From Streptomyces caelestis (GTDB taxonomy: Bacteria; Actinomycetota; Actinomycetes; Streptomycetales; Streptomycetaceae): a stretch of 64,000 nucleotides of DNA. The stretch covers positions 5,332,001-5,396,000 of the forward strand of contig NZ_JACHNE010000001.1 in assembly GCF_014205255.1 (NCBI RefSeq), read 5' to 3'. The position numbers and the translations under genes were made by a program. Shown here in pieces: positions 32,941-41,639 of this stretch; position 1 is the first letter of the stretch, and the number at the start of each line of letters is the position of its first letter. The notes under the pieces were generated by a model. The model had not been told where the DNA came from. It ran no database searches and saw only the letters and a program-made list of their open reading frames with translations.

Positions 32941-34761
32941 TTGAATCAGATGCAGGGCCTGCTCGTCGCGGGCCGCTACCGGCTCGCCGACTCGATCGGC
33001 AGTGGCGGCATGGGCCGGGTATGGCGCGCACATGACGAGGTGCTGCACCGGTCCGTCGCCATCAAGGAGCTGACGGCCGCCCTCTACGTCTCCGAGAGCG
33101 AGCAGGCCATCCTGCTGGCGCGCACCCGGGCCGAGGCCAGGGCCGCCGCGCGGATCAACCACTCCGCGGTCGTCACCGTGCACGACGTGCTGGAGCACGA
33201 CGGCCGCCCCTGGATCGTGATGGAGCTGGTCGAGGGCCGCTCCCTGGCCGACGCGGTCAAGGAGGAGGGGCGCGTCGAGTCGCGCGAGGCGGCGCGTATC
33301 GGCATGTGGGTGCTGCGGGCCCTGCGCGCCGCGCACACCGCCGGAGTCCTGCACCGCGACGTCAAGCCGGGCAACGTCCTCCTCGCCCGGGACGGACGTG
33401 TCCTGCTCACCGACTTCGGCATCGCCCAGATCGAGGGCGACACCACCATCACCCGGACCGGAGAGGTCGTCGGCTCGGTCGACTATCTGGCGCCCGAGCG
33501 CGTACGCGGCCACGACCCGGGCCCGTCCTCCGACCTGTGGGCGCTCGGTGCGACGCTCTACACGGCGGTGGAGGGCCGGTCGCCGTTCCGCCGCACCACA
33601 CCCCTGACCACCATGCAGGCCGTGGTCGAGGAGGAGGCCGCCGAGCTTCGGCACGCGGGGCCGCTCACGCCCGTCATCACCGCCCTGCTGCGCAAGGATC
33701 CGGCCACCCGGCCCGCACTCGCCGAGATTGAGCAGATGCTCGCCGAGGCGGCGGAGGGACGGCGGCCGAGAGGGGCGCAGGCGTATGTGCCGACGCAGTA
33801 CGGGGGATCGTCGCCGTACCGGGAGGTGCACAGCGGCAGGGGCACGTCCGGTACGGGCCTGTCCGGTACGGGCCTGTCCGGTACGAGCCCGTCCGGCGCG
33901 GGCGCGGCCGGCACGGGCACGGCCGGTACCGGCTCGGGATCGCACACCCGCAATCCGCTCCCGCCGCTGGCCGGGACACCGGCCACCGGGACGCCGCCGG
34001 CCGGTGCCGCCCCGGCCGGCAGTCCGGCAGCCGGGGCCTTTGCCTCCGGGCCCAGGACGACCGGTCCCACCAGGATCGGCCCGGCGGCGACAGGGCCGCA
34101 CCCGACCGGTTCGGGCCGGCGCCGCCGGCTTCGTACCCTCGCGCTCGTCGTCGCGCTCGCGGCCATCATCGGCGGAGGCACCGCGGTGGTGCTCCAGCAG
34201 TGGCACGAGGGCCGGCAGACGCCGTCCGGCGCGTCCGGCGTGTCCGGCTCGTCCGGTGACATGCGCACGAAGCAGCCCGGGGGCTCGGTTCCCGAAGGCT
34301 GGACCCGCCGCGACGACCCCGTCGGTTTCAGCCTCTACCTGCCCAAGGGCTGGAAGCGCGAGCCCTTCGGCCCGCAGGGCGAGATCAGGCAGATCGACTA
34401 CACGCCCGACGGCGGCCGGCACTTCGTCCGGATCGCCGTCGACGCCTCCCCGGACTTCGCCGACCCGTACGCCCACCAGCTCGATCTGGAGCAGCAGTTG
34501 AAGCGGCTGGTCGACTACAAGCGGGTGAAGCTGGAGCGCAACGTCTACCGCGACCGGGACGGCGCCCTGTGGGAGTACACCTGGACCGCGCAGGCGAAGG
34601 ACACCGAGTTCCCCGGGCCGCGCCGGGCCATCGAGGAGACGTACGTCGCCCGCGACGGCACCGAGTACGCGCTCTACATGTCGGCGCCCGCGCAGGACTG
34701 GGCGAAGGCGCGCAAGCAGTTCACGTCGGTGTTGCAGGGGTGGCAGGAGAAGACCCCCTGA
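32941..34761 (+). CDS. membrane Ser/Thr protein kinase (third of five)
   Basis: A 606-residue Hanks-type kinase with complete motifs: GSGGMGRVW, VAIKEL (Lys42), HRDVKPGN (Asp140), DFGIAQIEG, and APERVRGHDPGPSSDLWALG. The linker (about 275-395) includes SGTGL repeats encoded by a 15-bp DNA repeat. A transmembrane helix lies near 400-420 (LALVVALAAIIGGGTAVVL), and the outer domain begins near residue 450 (RDDPVGFSLYLPKGWKREPF), similar to that of kinase 1. The TTG start at 32941 has GGGG upstream; ATG 32950 would remove three residues. The closest paralogue by eye is kinase 1, so the array likely grew by tandem duplication. Confidence 0.92.
   Translation: MNQMQGLLVAGRYRLADSIGSGGMGRVWRAHDEVLHRSVAIKELTAALYVSESEQAILLARTRAEARAAARINHSAVVTVHDVLEHDGRPWIVMELVEGRSLADAVKEEGRVESREAARIGMWVLRALRAAHTAGVLHRDVKPGNVLLARDGRVLLTDFGIAQIEGDTTITRTGEVVGSVDYLAPERVRGHDPGPSSDLWALGATLYTAVEGRSPFRRTTPLTTMQAVVEEEAAELRHAGPLTPVITALLRKDPATRPALAEIEQMLAEAAEGRRPRGAQAYVPTQYGGSSPYREVHSGRGTSGTGLSGTGLSGTSPSGAGAAGTGTAGTGSGSHTRNPLPPLAGTPATGTPPAGAAPAGSPAAGAFASGPRTTGPTRIGPAATGPHPTGSGRRRRLRTLALVVALAAIIGGGTAVVLQQWHEGRQTPSGASGVSGSSGDMRTKQPGGSVPEGWTRRDDPVGFSLYLPKGWKREPFGPQGEIRQIDYTPDGGRHFVRIAVDASPDFADPYAHQLDLEQQLKRLVDYKRVKLERNVYRDRDGALWEYTWTAQAKDTEFPGPRRAIEETYVARDGTEYALYMSAPAQDWAKARKQFTSVLQGWQEKTP
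33847..33891 (+). repeat. 15-bp tandem repeat inside the third kinase gene
   Basis: TCCGGTACGGGCCTG occurs twice in perfect tandem and a third time with changes. It encodes SGTGL repeats in the juxtamembrane linker, so copy-number change would alter linker length in steps of five residues without a frameshift. Confidence 0.85.
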
Positions 34762-34898
34762 GGCGGAAGCCCTCTGAGGCCCCCTGAACGCAAGACCCCT
34801 GACACCGGGCCATATGTTTCGGCCACCCCCAGGCGCTGCCCCCGGAGCCCATCCCTCCGGTGGGGCATGATGGCCGCATGGGGACCGAGGGGCACAAC

Positions 34899-36086
34899 AT
34901 GCGTGTCATCGCGGGCCGTTACCGGCTCGAGGCGAGGCTCGGGCGCGGCGGCATGGGCGTGGTCTGGCGGGCGACCGACCAGCTGCTCGGCCGGGGCGTG
35001 GCCGTCAAGGAACTCCCCTTCGACGAGTCGCTCTCCCCGGCGGAAGCGCGCCGCCAGCGGGACCGTACGCTGCGCGAGGCGCGGGCGGTCGCCCAGCTGA
35101 GCCACCCGCACATCATCGTCGTCCACGACGTCGTCGAGGACGACGAACGCCCGTACATCGTCATGGAGTTGATCGAGGGCGGTTCGCTCGCCGACCGGCT
35201 CGCCACCCATGGCCCGGTCGACGCCGACGAGGCCGCGCGGATCGGCCTCGCCCTGCTCGGCGCACTGCGCGCCGCGCACGCGGCCGGGGTGCTGCACCGC
35301 GACCTCAAGCCCGACAACGTGCTGCTGGAGCCCGGTACCGACCGGGTCGTCCTCACCGACTTCGGCATCGCCCAGGTCGCGGGCGCCCCCACGCTCACCG
35401 AGAACGGTTCCTTCGTCGGCTCGCCCGAGTACACCGCGCCCGAGCGGATGTCCGGAGTCAGGACCGGGCCCGAGTCCGACCTGTGGTCGCTGGGCGCGCT
35501 GCTGTGCGCGGCCCTCAGCGGCGAGTCGCCGTTCCACCGCGACTCGCTGGGCGGCGTCCTGCACGCGGTCGTCGTCGGCGACATACGCCCGCCCGCGCAG
35601 GCCGGGCCGCTCCTGCCCGTCGTACAGGGCCTGCTGGAGCGCGATCCGGACCGGCGGCTGGACGCGGACCGGGCGGAGCGGATGCTGCGGGCGTTCCGCG
35701 AGACGGGCAGTACGCCGCAGGCGCCGCCGCCCGGGTACGCGCCGACGGTGCGCGATGCCCCGCACGGACGGCCGCAGGGCAACGCCGACCGGCAACCGCC
35801 GGTGCCGCCGGGGGACATGCCCGGCCCGGAGCAGCAGTACGAGCAGTTGATCCGGCAGCCCACGCGCCGGGTGCTCGTGGCCGCGCTGCTGGTCGCCGCG
35901 ACGGCCGGGGCGGGTGTGTCGGCGGCGGCGCTGCTCACGGACGAGGGCGGCGACGGCGGCCGTACACCGACGAGTTCGGCACCGAAGACGCCTTCGGCCG
36001 GCCCGCCCTCCCACGGCACGCGCACTCCGAGCATTCCCGCAGCCACCAGCGCCGGCACGACCGCCGCCACTTCGCCCTCGCGCTGA
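34899..36086 (+). CDS. membrane Ser/Thr protein kinase without outer domain (fourth of five)
   Basis: A 395-residue kinase with intact motifs: GRGGMGVVW, VAVKEL (Lys37), HRDLKPDN, DFGIAQVAG and APERMSGVRTGPESDLWSLG. After a Pro-rich linker, a transmembrane helix lies near 324-346 (RVLVAALLVAATAGAGVSAA). Only a short Thr/Ser/Pro-rich tail follows outside the membrane, unlike the other four. The 100 bases to the next gene leave no room for a lost outer domain. ATG 34899 is chosen for its GAGGGG six bases upstream; ATG 34878 would add seven residues. In S. coelicolor a five-kinase cluster of this kind (SCO4775-SCO4779) has, as I recall, been tied to control of spore-wall synthesis. Confidence 0.9.
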   Translation: MRVIAGRYRLEARLGRGGMGVVWRATDQLLGRGVAVKELPFDESLSPAEARRQRDRTLREARAVAQLSHPHIIVVHDVVEDDERPYIVMELIEGGSLADRLATHGPVDADEAARIGLALLGALRAAHAAGVLHRDLKPDNVLLEPGTDRVVLTDFGIAQVAGAPTLTENGSFVGSPEYTAPERMSGVRTGPESDLWSLGALLCAALSGESPFHRDSLGGVLHAVVVGDIRPPAQAGPLLPVVQGLLERDPDRRLDADRAERMLRAFRETGSTPQAPPPGYAPTVRDAPHGRPQGNADRQPPVPPGDMPGPEQQYEQLIRQPTRRVLVAALLVAATAGAGVSAAALLTDEGGDGGRTPTSSAPKTPSAGPPSHGTRTPSIPAATSAGTTAATSPSR

Positions 36087-36187
36087 CACGGCGTACAGCC
36101 GATGAGCCCCGTACCGGCACAAGAGAACCGGCGCCCGGCCACTGCCTCGCGTCGACAAGGAGCCGCCCCGCGGGGTACTGATGGGGG

Positions 36188-37993
36188 ATGAGCAACGACG
36201 GGGGCGGTACGGTCGCCCAGGACCGGTCGGTCGGTGGGCGGTACCGGTTGATCGAGCGTATCGGCTCCGGCGGAATGGGCACCGTCTGGCGGGCCTACGA
36301 CGAGCTCGTGCAGCGGGAAGTCGCCGTCAAACAGCCCCGGTTGCCGGGCGACCCGGAGGACGAGAGCCACCGGCGTGCGGCCCACCGGCTCTACCGCGAG
36401 GCCCGCGCCGCCGCCCGCGTCGACCATCCCGCCGCCGTCACCATCCACGACGTGGTCGTCGAGCCGGAGCGGCAGCCGGAGGCACGCGACGGGCGGATCG
36501 TTCGCCACCGGCCGGTCGGACGCGACGGACTGGACGCGGTCGACGCGGTGCTCGACGGAGTCCCCTGGATCGTCATGGAGCTGGTCCGGGGCGAGTCCCT
36601 GCACGAGGTGCTCCGGCGCGGCCCGGTCGACGCGCGCGAAGCCGCCCGGATCGGCCTCGCCGTCCTCGGTGCCCTGCGTGCCGCGCACTCCGTCGGCATC
36701 GTGCACCGGGACGTGAAACCGGCCAATGTGCTGCTCGGCCCCCACCAGCGCGTCGTCCTCACCGACTTCGGCATCGCCCATGTGCAGGGCGAGGAGTCGC
36801 TCACGGCCCGCGGGGAGTTCGTCGGCTCGCTGGAGTTCGTCGCCCCCGAGCGGATGTCCGGCCGCATCGCCGGGCCCGCCTCCGACCTGTGGTCCCTGGG
36901 CGTCCTGCTGTACGCCGCCGTCGAGGGGGCGTCCCCGTTCCGCCGCGCCACGCCGGAGGCCACGCTCGCCGCGATCCTCGCCCCCGAGCCGCACGAACCG
37001 AAGCAGGCCGGACCCCTCGGGCCGCTGATCGCCCGGCTGCTGGTGCAGGACCCCGACCAGCGGCCGGACGCCGAGGAGGTCGCGAAGGCGCTGGAGGCGG
37101 CGGCCGGGCCGGCAGTGGCCGAGGTGCCGGAAGAGGCTTTGGAAGCCGAGCACATACAGGGGTTCACGGAGGACGCCGGCACACCACGGCCCGAGGAGGC
37201 CACCGAACGGGCGCAGGCCACAGAACCCCCGCAGGCCACCGAACAGGCGGAGGCCCCAGGACCCCCGCAGGCCACCGAACGGGCGGAGGCCGCCGAACCC
37301 CCGGTGGCCACCGAACCCCCGGAGACCGCCGAACCCCCGGTGGCCACCGAACCCCCGGAGGCCGCCGACCCGCCGGACGCCGGCCCCGCAGAGCGACAGA
37401 ACCCCGTGCCCCCCAAACGCCAGAGCCTTCTCCGCCCCGCCCCCATCGCCCTCCTGAGCGTGCTGCTCGCCGGCGGCATTGGAGCCGCCACCCACCTCGG
37501 CGGCACCAGCAGCGCGGAGACCGCCGAACAGGGCACCGACGCGACGGAGACCTGGACGTCGCACCGCGATCCGGACCTGTCGGCCGTACTCCATCTCCCG
37601 CGCCACTACCGGGAACTCGGCCGGACCGGCAGCGCGACCGACCAGCCCCGCACGGTGCTCTACGGCGACGAAGAAGGCGGCACCGTCCAGGTCCGCCTCC
37701 TCCTCTGGGACCGGGCGCCGGGCTCTCCGATGGAGCAGGTCCGCAACGCCCCCGTCGTCCGGGGCGACACGCAGTACACCCGCACCAGCGTCCAGGGCTA
37801 CGAGGCCGCCCTCGCCGACACCACCTACGACCTGGACGAGGACCCCAGACGCGTCATGCGGGTGATGATCCGCACCGACGACGACCGCATGTACGAACTG
37901 CGCGTCGACATGCCCAAGGGCACGCCCGAGGAGAAGGAAGGCACCTCGGTGTTCAAGGGGGCCCGGGACCGGTTCGGGATCGTAAAAGGCTGA
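36188..37993 (+). CDS. membrane Ser/Thr protein kinase with N-lobe insertion (fifth of five)
   Basis: A 601-residue kinase with GSGGMGTVW, VAVKQP (Lys48), HRDVKPAN, DFGIAHVQG and APERMSGRIAGPASDLWSLG intact. Between the strands VTIHDVVVE and PWIVMEL sits an extra 35 or so residues (EPERQPEARDGRIVRH and onward) that the sister kinases lack. The linker contains ATEPP/AEAPGPP-type repeats, encoded by degenerate DNA repeats at about 37200-37380. A transmembrane helix lies near 418-437, followed by an outer domain from about 455 (WTSHRDPDLSAVLHLPRHYR). The start ATG 36188 lacks a clear ribosome binding site apart from a G-run. It is the last gene of the array. Confidence 0.9.
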   Translation: MSNDGGGTVAQDRSVGGRYRLIERIGSGGMGTVWRAYDELVQREVAVKQPRLPGDPEDESHRRAAHRLYREARAAARVDHPAAVTIHDVVVEPERQPEARDGRIVRHRPVGRDGLDAVDAVLDGVPWIVMELVRGESLHEVLRRGPVDAREAARIGLAVLGALRAAHSVGIVHRDVKPANVLLGPHQRVVLTDFGIAHVQGEESLTARGEFVGSLEFVAPERMSGRIAGPASDLWSLGVLLYAAVEGASPFRRATPEATLAAILAPEPHEPKQAGPLGPLIARLLVQDPDQRPDAEEVAKALEAAAGPAVAEVPEEALEAEHIQGFTEDAGTPRPEEATERAQATEPPQATEQAEAPGPPQATERAEAAEPPVATEPPETAEPPVATEPPEAADPPDAGPAERQNPVPPKRQSLLRPAPIALLSVLLAGGIGAATHLGGTSSAETAEQGTDATETWTSHRDPDLSAVLHLPRHYRELGRTGSATDQPRTVLYGDEEGGTVQVRLLLWDRAPGSPMEQVRNAPVVRGDTQYTRTSVQGYEAALADTTYDLDEDPRRVMRVMIRTDDDRMYELRVDMPKGTPEEKEGTSVFKGARDRFGIVKG

Positions 37994-38130
37994 ATCACAC
38001 CAACTGGTCACCGCACAACGTCCTGATCAGGGCGTTCGTTGCCAGCAGCCACTGGCGCCGTGTGTGCACTCGGTGAAGCCGTATTACCGACGGGTACCCA
38101 AAGGCTCCGCCGGGGCATACCCTGCGCCTC

Positions 38131-39744
38131 ATGACGGACGCGTACGCCCCGGAGAAGACCGGCACGAATCCCCTCGCCCCCGCCCCGGAGGGCGCCCGCA
38201 CCGCCGCCGACGTGGTCACCCCCGAGCTGGTCGCCCAGCTCACCAAGGGCGTGGCCGGTTCCGGCCGGACCGCCAACCACACGCCGTTCACCGGTGAGAA
38301 GCTGGCCGACCTCCCCGAGTCGACGCCCGAGGACGTGGCGAAAGCCTTCGAACTGGCCCGCGCCGCCCAGGCCGTGTGGGAGCAGACCCCGGTGCGGCAG
38401 CGCGCCGCCGTCCTGCTGCGCTTCCACGACCTGATGCTGGAGCGCCAGGCCGAGGTGCTGGACCTGATCCAGCTGGAGACCGGCAAGGCCCGGCTGCACG
38501 CGCACGAGGAGGTCCAGGCCGTCGCGGTCGTCGCCCGGCACTACGGCCGCAAGGCCCCCGCCTACCTCCGTCCCAAGCGGCACGCCGGTGCCATGCCGAC
38601 CCTCACCAAGGTCACCGAACTGCGCCACCCGCGCGGCGTCGTCGGCCAGATCGCCCCCTGGAACTACCCCCTGGAACTGTCGGTCGGCGACGCGCTGCCG
38701 GCCTTCGTCGCGGGCAACGCGGTCGTCATGAAGCCGGACACGGAGACCTGCCTCACCGCCTTGTGGGCCCGTGACCTGCTCATCGAGGCCGGCCTGCCCG
38801 CCGAGGTCTTCCAGGTCGTCCTCGGCGACGGCCCGGTCATCGGCCCGGAGGTCGTCCGGCACGCCGACTACGTCTCCTTCACCGGCTCCACCCGCACCGG
38901 CCGCGAGGTCGCCCAGGGCGCCGCCGCCCGGCTGGTCGGCGTCTCCCTCGAACTCGGCGGCAAGAACGCCATGCTGGTGCTGGAGGACGCCGACATCGAG
39001 AAGGCGGCGGCAGGCGCCGTCCGCGCCTGCTTCTCCTCGGCCGGCCAGCTGTGCATCTCCATCGAGCGGCTCTACGTCCACGAGTCGATCGCGGACGCCT
39101 TCCTGGAGCGCTTCGCCGCCCGCACGAAGGCCATGCGTCTCGGCACGTCCCTGGCCTACGGCGCCGACATGGGCTCCCTGGTCGGCGAACGCCAGCTGGA
39201 GACCGTCACGCGGCACGTGGAGGAGGCGGTCGCCAAGGGCGCGAAGGTCGTCGCGGGCGGCGCGGCACGACCGGACATCGGCCCGTACTTCTTCGAGCCC
39301 ACGATCCTCGACGGCGTCGGCACGGACATGTCCGTCTGCGCGGAGGAGACGTTCGGCCCGGTCGTCTCGGTCTACCGCTTCAAGACCGAGGACGAGGCGA
39401 TCGAGCGCGCCAACGCCACGGCGTACGGCCTGAACTCCTCGGTCTGGACGAAGGACGGCCGACGCGGCCACGAGGTCGCCGCCCGCCTGCGCACCGGCAC
39501 CGTCAACATCAACGAGGGCTATGCCTCCGCCTACGGCAGCGTCCAGTCGCCCATGGGCGGCATGAAGGACTCCGGCCTCGGCCGCCGCCACGGCTCCGAG
39601 GGCATCCTCAAGTACACCGAGGCCCAGACGGTCGCCAGCCAGCGCGTGCTCCCGATAGCCCCCGCGCTGGGCATGGACGACGAGAAGTACGCCCAGTTCA
39701 TGAGCAGGAGTCTGCGCCTGATGAAGGCGTTCCGATTCCGGTGA
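38131..39744 (+). CDS. gabD2: succinate-semialdehyde dehydrogenase-like aldehyde dehydrogenase
   Basis: A 537-residue NAD(P)-dependent aldehyde dehydrogenase. The catalytic Glu is in VSLELGGKNA and the nucleophile Cys in FSSAGQLCIS. The oxyanion Asn and start of the coenzyme site are in GQIAPWNYPL, followed by GNAVVMKPD, FTGSTRTGREV and EETFGPVVSVYR. By overall pattern it belongs to the succinate-semialdehyde dehydrogenase (GabD2) group, which would send succinate semialdehyde to succinate. A -10-like TACCCT only seven bases before the ATG suggests a leaderless transcript. A GMC oxidoreductase gene follows after 17 bases, so the two are likely cotranscribed. Substrate assignment is by family only. 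Confidence 0.85.
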   Translation: MTDAYAPEKTGTNPLAPAPEGARTAADVVTPELVAQLTKGVAGSGRTANHTPFTGEKLADLPESTPEDVAKAFELARAAQAVWEQTPVRQRAAVLLRFHDLMLERQAEVLDLIQLETGKARLHAHEEVQAVAVVARHYGRKAPAYLRPKRHAGAMPTLTKVTELRHPRGVVGQIAPWNYPLELSVGDALPAFVAGNAVVMKPDTETCLTALWARDLLIEAGLPAEVFQVVLGDGPVIGPEVVRHADYVSFTGSTRTGREVAQGAAARLVGVSLELGGKNAMLVLEDADIEKAAAGAVRACFSSAGQLCISIERLYVHESIADAFLERFAARTKAMRLGTSLAYGADMGSLVGERQLETVTRHVEEAVAKGAKVVAGGAARPDIGPYFFEPTILDGVGTDMSVCAEETFGPVVSVYRFKTEDEAIERANATAYGLNSSVWTKDGRRGHEVAARLRTGTVNINEGYASAYGSVQSPMGGMKDSGLGRRHGSEGILKYTEAQTVASQRVLPIAPALGMDDEKYAQFMSRSLRLMKAFRFR

Positions 39745-39761
39745 TGCAGCGAGGAGAACAC

Positions 39762-41549
39762 GTGTCTCAGGACGCTTACGACTACGACGTCATCGTGGTC
39801 GGCTCCGGCTTCGGCGGCTCGGTGACCGCCCTGCGCCTGACGGAAAAGGGCTACAGGGTCGGCGTCCTGGAGGCCGGCCGCCGCTTCACCCGCGAGTCCC
39901 TCCCGAAGAACTCCTGGGACCTCAGGAACTACCTCTGGGCGCCGAAACTCGGCATGTACGGCATCCAGCGCATCCACCTCCTGGGCAACGTCATGGTCCT
40001 GGCGGGCGCGGGCGTGGGCGGCGGCTCCCTCAACTACGCCAACACCCTCTACGTCCCGCCCAAGCCGTTCTTCGAGGACCCGCAGTGGCGGGACATCACG
40101 GACTGGCAGGAGGAGCTGAAGCCGTACTACGACCAGGCCCGGCGCATGCTCGGCGTACGGCTGAACCCGACCATGACCCCGTCCGACGTGCACCTCAAGG
40201 GCGTCGCGGAGCGCATGGGCTGCGGCGACTCCTTCCACCTCGCCCCCGTCGGCGTCTTCTTCGGCGACGGCGAGGACGCCGACGGCACGGTGAAGGCGAA
40301 GCCCGGCGCGGAGGTGCCCGACCCGTACTTCGGCGGGGCCGGGCCGGCCCGCAGGGCCTGCGCGGAGTGCGGCGAGTGCATGACCGGCTGCCGCCACGGC
40401 GCGAAGAACACCCTCAACGAGAACTACCTGTACCTCGCCGAGAAGGCCGGCGCGGTCGTCCACCCCCTGACGACGGTCGTCTCGGTCACCGACGACTCGC
40501 GCGGCGGCTACGCGGTCGCCACCCTGCCCACCGACGACCGCCGCAAGGCGAAGGGCCGGACCTACCGGGCCCCCCAGGTCGTCCTCGCCGCCGGCACGTA
40601 CGGCACCCAGACGCTGCTGCACCGTATGAAGGCGGGCGGTCAGCTGCCGTACATCTCGGACAAGCTGGGCGGACTGACCCGCACCAACTCCGAGGCCCTG
40701 GTCGGCGCACAGACGGACGACCGGCGCTACCGCAAGGCGCACGGCGCACCGAAGGCCGACTTCACGCGGGGCGTGGCCATCACGTCCTCGATCCACCCGG
40801 ACGAGAACACCCACATCGAGCCGGTCCGCTACGGCAAGGGCTCCAACTCGATGGGCAGCCTGTCGATCCTCCAGGTCCCGTACGCCGGGAGCGACTCGGG
40901 CACCTCACGGGTCCTGGGCTTCCTCGCCCACGCGGCGAAACACCCCCTGCTGGTGCTGCGCTCGCTGTCCAACCGCCGCTGGTCGGAGCGGACCATCATC
41001 GGCCTGGTGATGCAGTCACTGGACAACTCCCTGACGACGTACCTGAAACCGTCGGGTGTCGGCCGCGGCCTGCTCACCGCCCGCCAGGGCCACGGCGCGC
41101 CCAACCCGAAGCAGATCAAGGCGGCCACGGAGAGCGCGTCGGCACTCGCCGCCGAGATCAACGGCTTCGCGGGCTCGAACGTCGGCGAACTGATGGGCAC
41201 CCCGCTCACCGCCCACTTCCTGGGCGGCTGCCCGATCGGCGCCTCCCGCGAGACCGGCGTGATCGACCCGTACCACCGCCTCTACGGCCACCCCGGTATC
41301 TCGGTCGTCGACGGCGCCGCGGTCTCCGCCAACCTGGGCGTCAACCCGTCCCTCACCATCACCGCCCAGGCCGAGCGGGCGATGTCGTTCTGGCCCAACA
41401 AGGGCGAGCCCGACTCGCGGCCCCGGCAGGGCGCGGCCTACGAGCGTCTCCAGCCGGTCGAGCCGAAGTCCCCGGCGGTCCCGGCGGAGGCGTTCGGCGC
41501 GCTGCGGCTGCCGTTCCTGGGCATCCCGGCGGTACCGCCGAAGAACTGA
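39762..41549 (+). CDS. choD: GMC-family flavoprotein oxidoreductase, ChoD-like
   Basis: A 595-residue FAD enzyme of the glucose-methanol-choline family. The FAD-binding motif is DVIVVGSGFGGSVTALRLTE near the N-terminus, followed by GAGVGGGSLNYANTL. A Cys-rich segment CAECGECMTGCRHGAKNT looks able to hold an iron-sulfur cluster. The C-terminal flavin/active-site region is GGCPIGASRETGVID, YGHPGISVVDGAAVSANLG and NPSLTITAQAERAM. It resembles the protein named ChoD (putative cholesterol oxidase) that follows guaB3 in mycobacteria; its true substrate there is doubtful as well. GTG 39762 follows GAGGAG. It lies 17 bases after the aldehyde dehydrogenase gene and ends at a strong terminator. Confidence 0.87.
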   Translation: MSQDAYDYDVIVVGSGFGGSVTALRLTEKGYRVGVLEAGRRFTRESLPKNSWDLRNYLWAPKLGMYGIQRIHLLGNVMVLAGAGVGGGSLNYANTLYVPPKPFFEDPQWRDITDWQEELKPYYDQARRMLGVRLNPTMTPSDVHLKGVAERMGCGDSFHLAPVGVFFGDGEDADGTVKAKPGAEVPDPYFGGAGPARRACAECGECMTGCRHGAKNTLNENYLYLAEKAGAVVHPLTTVVSVTDDSRGGYAVATLPTDDRRKAKGRTYRAPQVVLAAGTYGTQTLLHRMKAGGQLPYISDKLGGLTRTNSEALVGAQTDDRRYRKAHGAPKADFTRGVAITSSIHPDENTHIEPVRYGKGSNSMGSLSILQVPYAGSDSGTSRVLGFLAHAAKHPLLVLRSLSNRRWSERTIIGLVMQSLDNSLTTYLKPSGVGRGLLTARQGHGAPNPKQIKAATESASALAAEINGFAGSNVGELMGTPLTAHFLGGCPIGASRETGVIDPYHRLYGHPGISVVDGAAVSANLGVNPSLTITAQAERAMSFWPNKGEPDSRPRQGAAYERLQPVEPKSPAVPAEAFGALRLPFLGIPAVPPKN

Positions 41550-41561
41550 CCGGCAGCGGAC

Positions 41562-41611
41562 AGCAGAAGAGGGACCTGTGCCCCCCTCCGAGCGCAGGTC
41601 CCTCTTCTGCT
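41562..41611. terminator. bidirectional terminator between choD-like gene and sortase substrate
   Basis: AGCAGAAGAGGGACCTG and CAGGTCCCTCTTCTGCT form a perfect 17-bp stem with a 16-base loop between convergent genes. Confidence 0.9.
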
Positions 41612-41639
41612 TGTGCAACGGCCTGCCGGCCGCTGTGGC

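Noticed and set aside
34919..38011. A 1030-codon open frame on the minus strand opposite kinases 4 and 5
   Set aside because: Same reason: the plus strand carries complete kinase motifs, and the minus frame is unstructured repeat-like sequence such as GLRGFGGHRGFGG.
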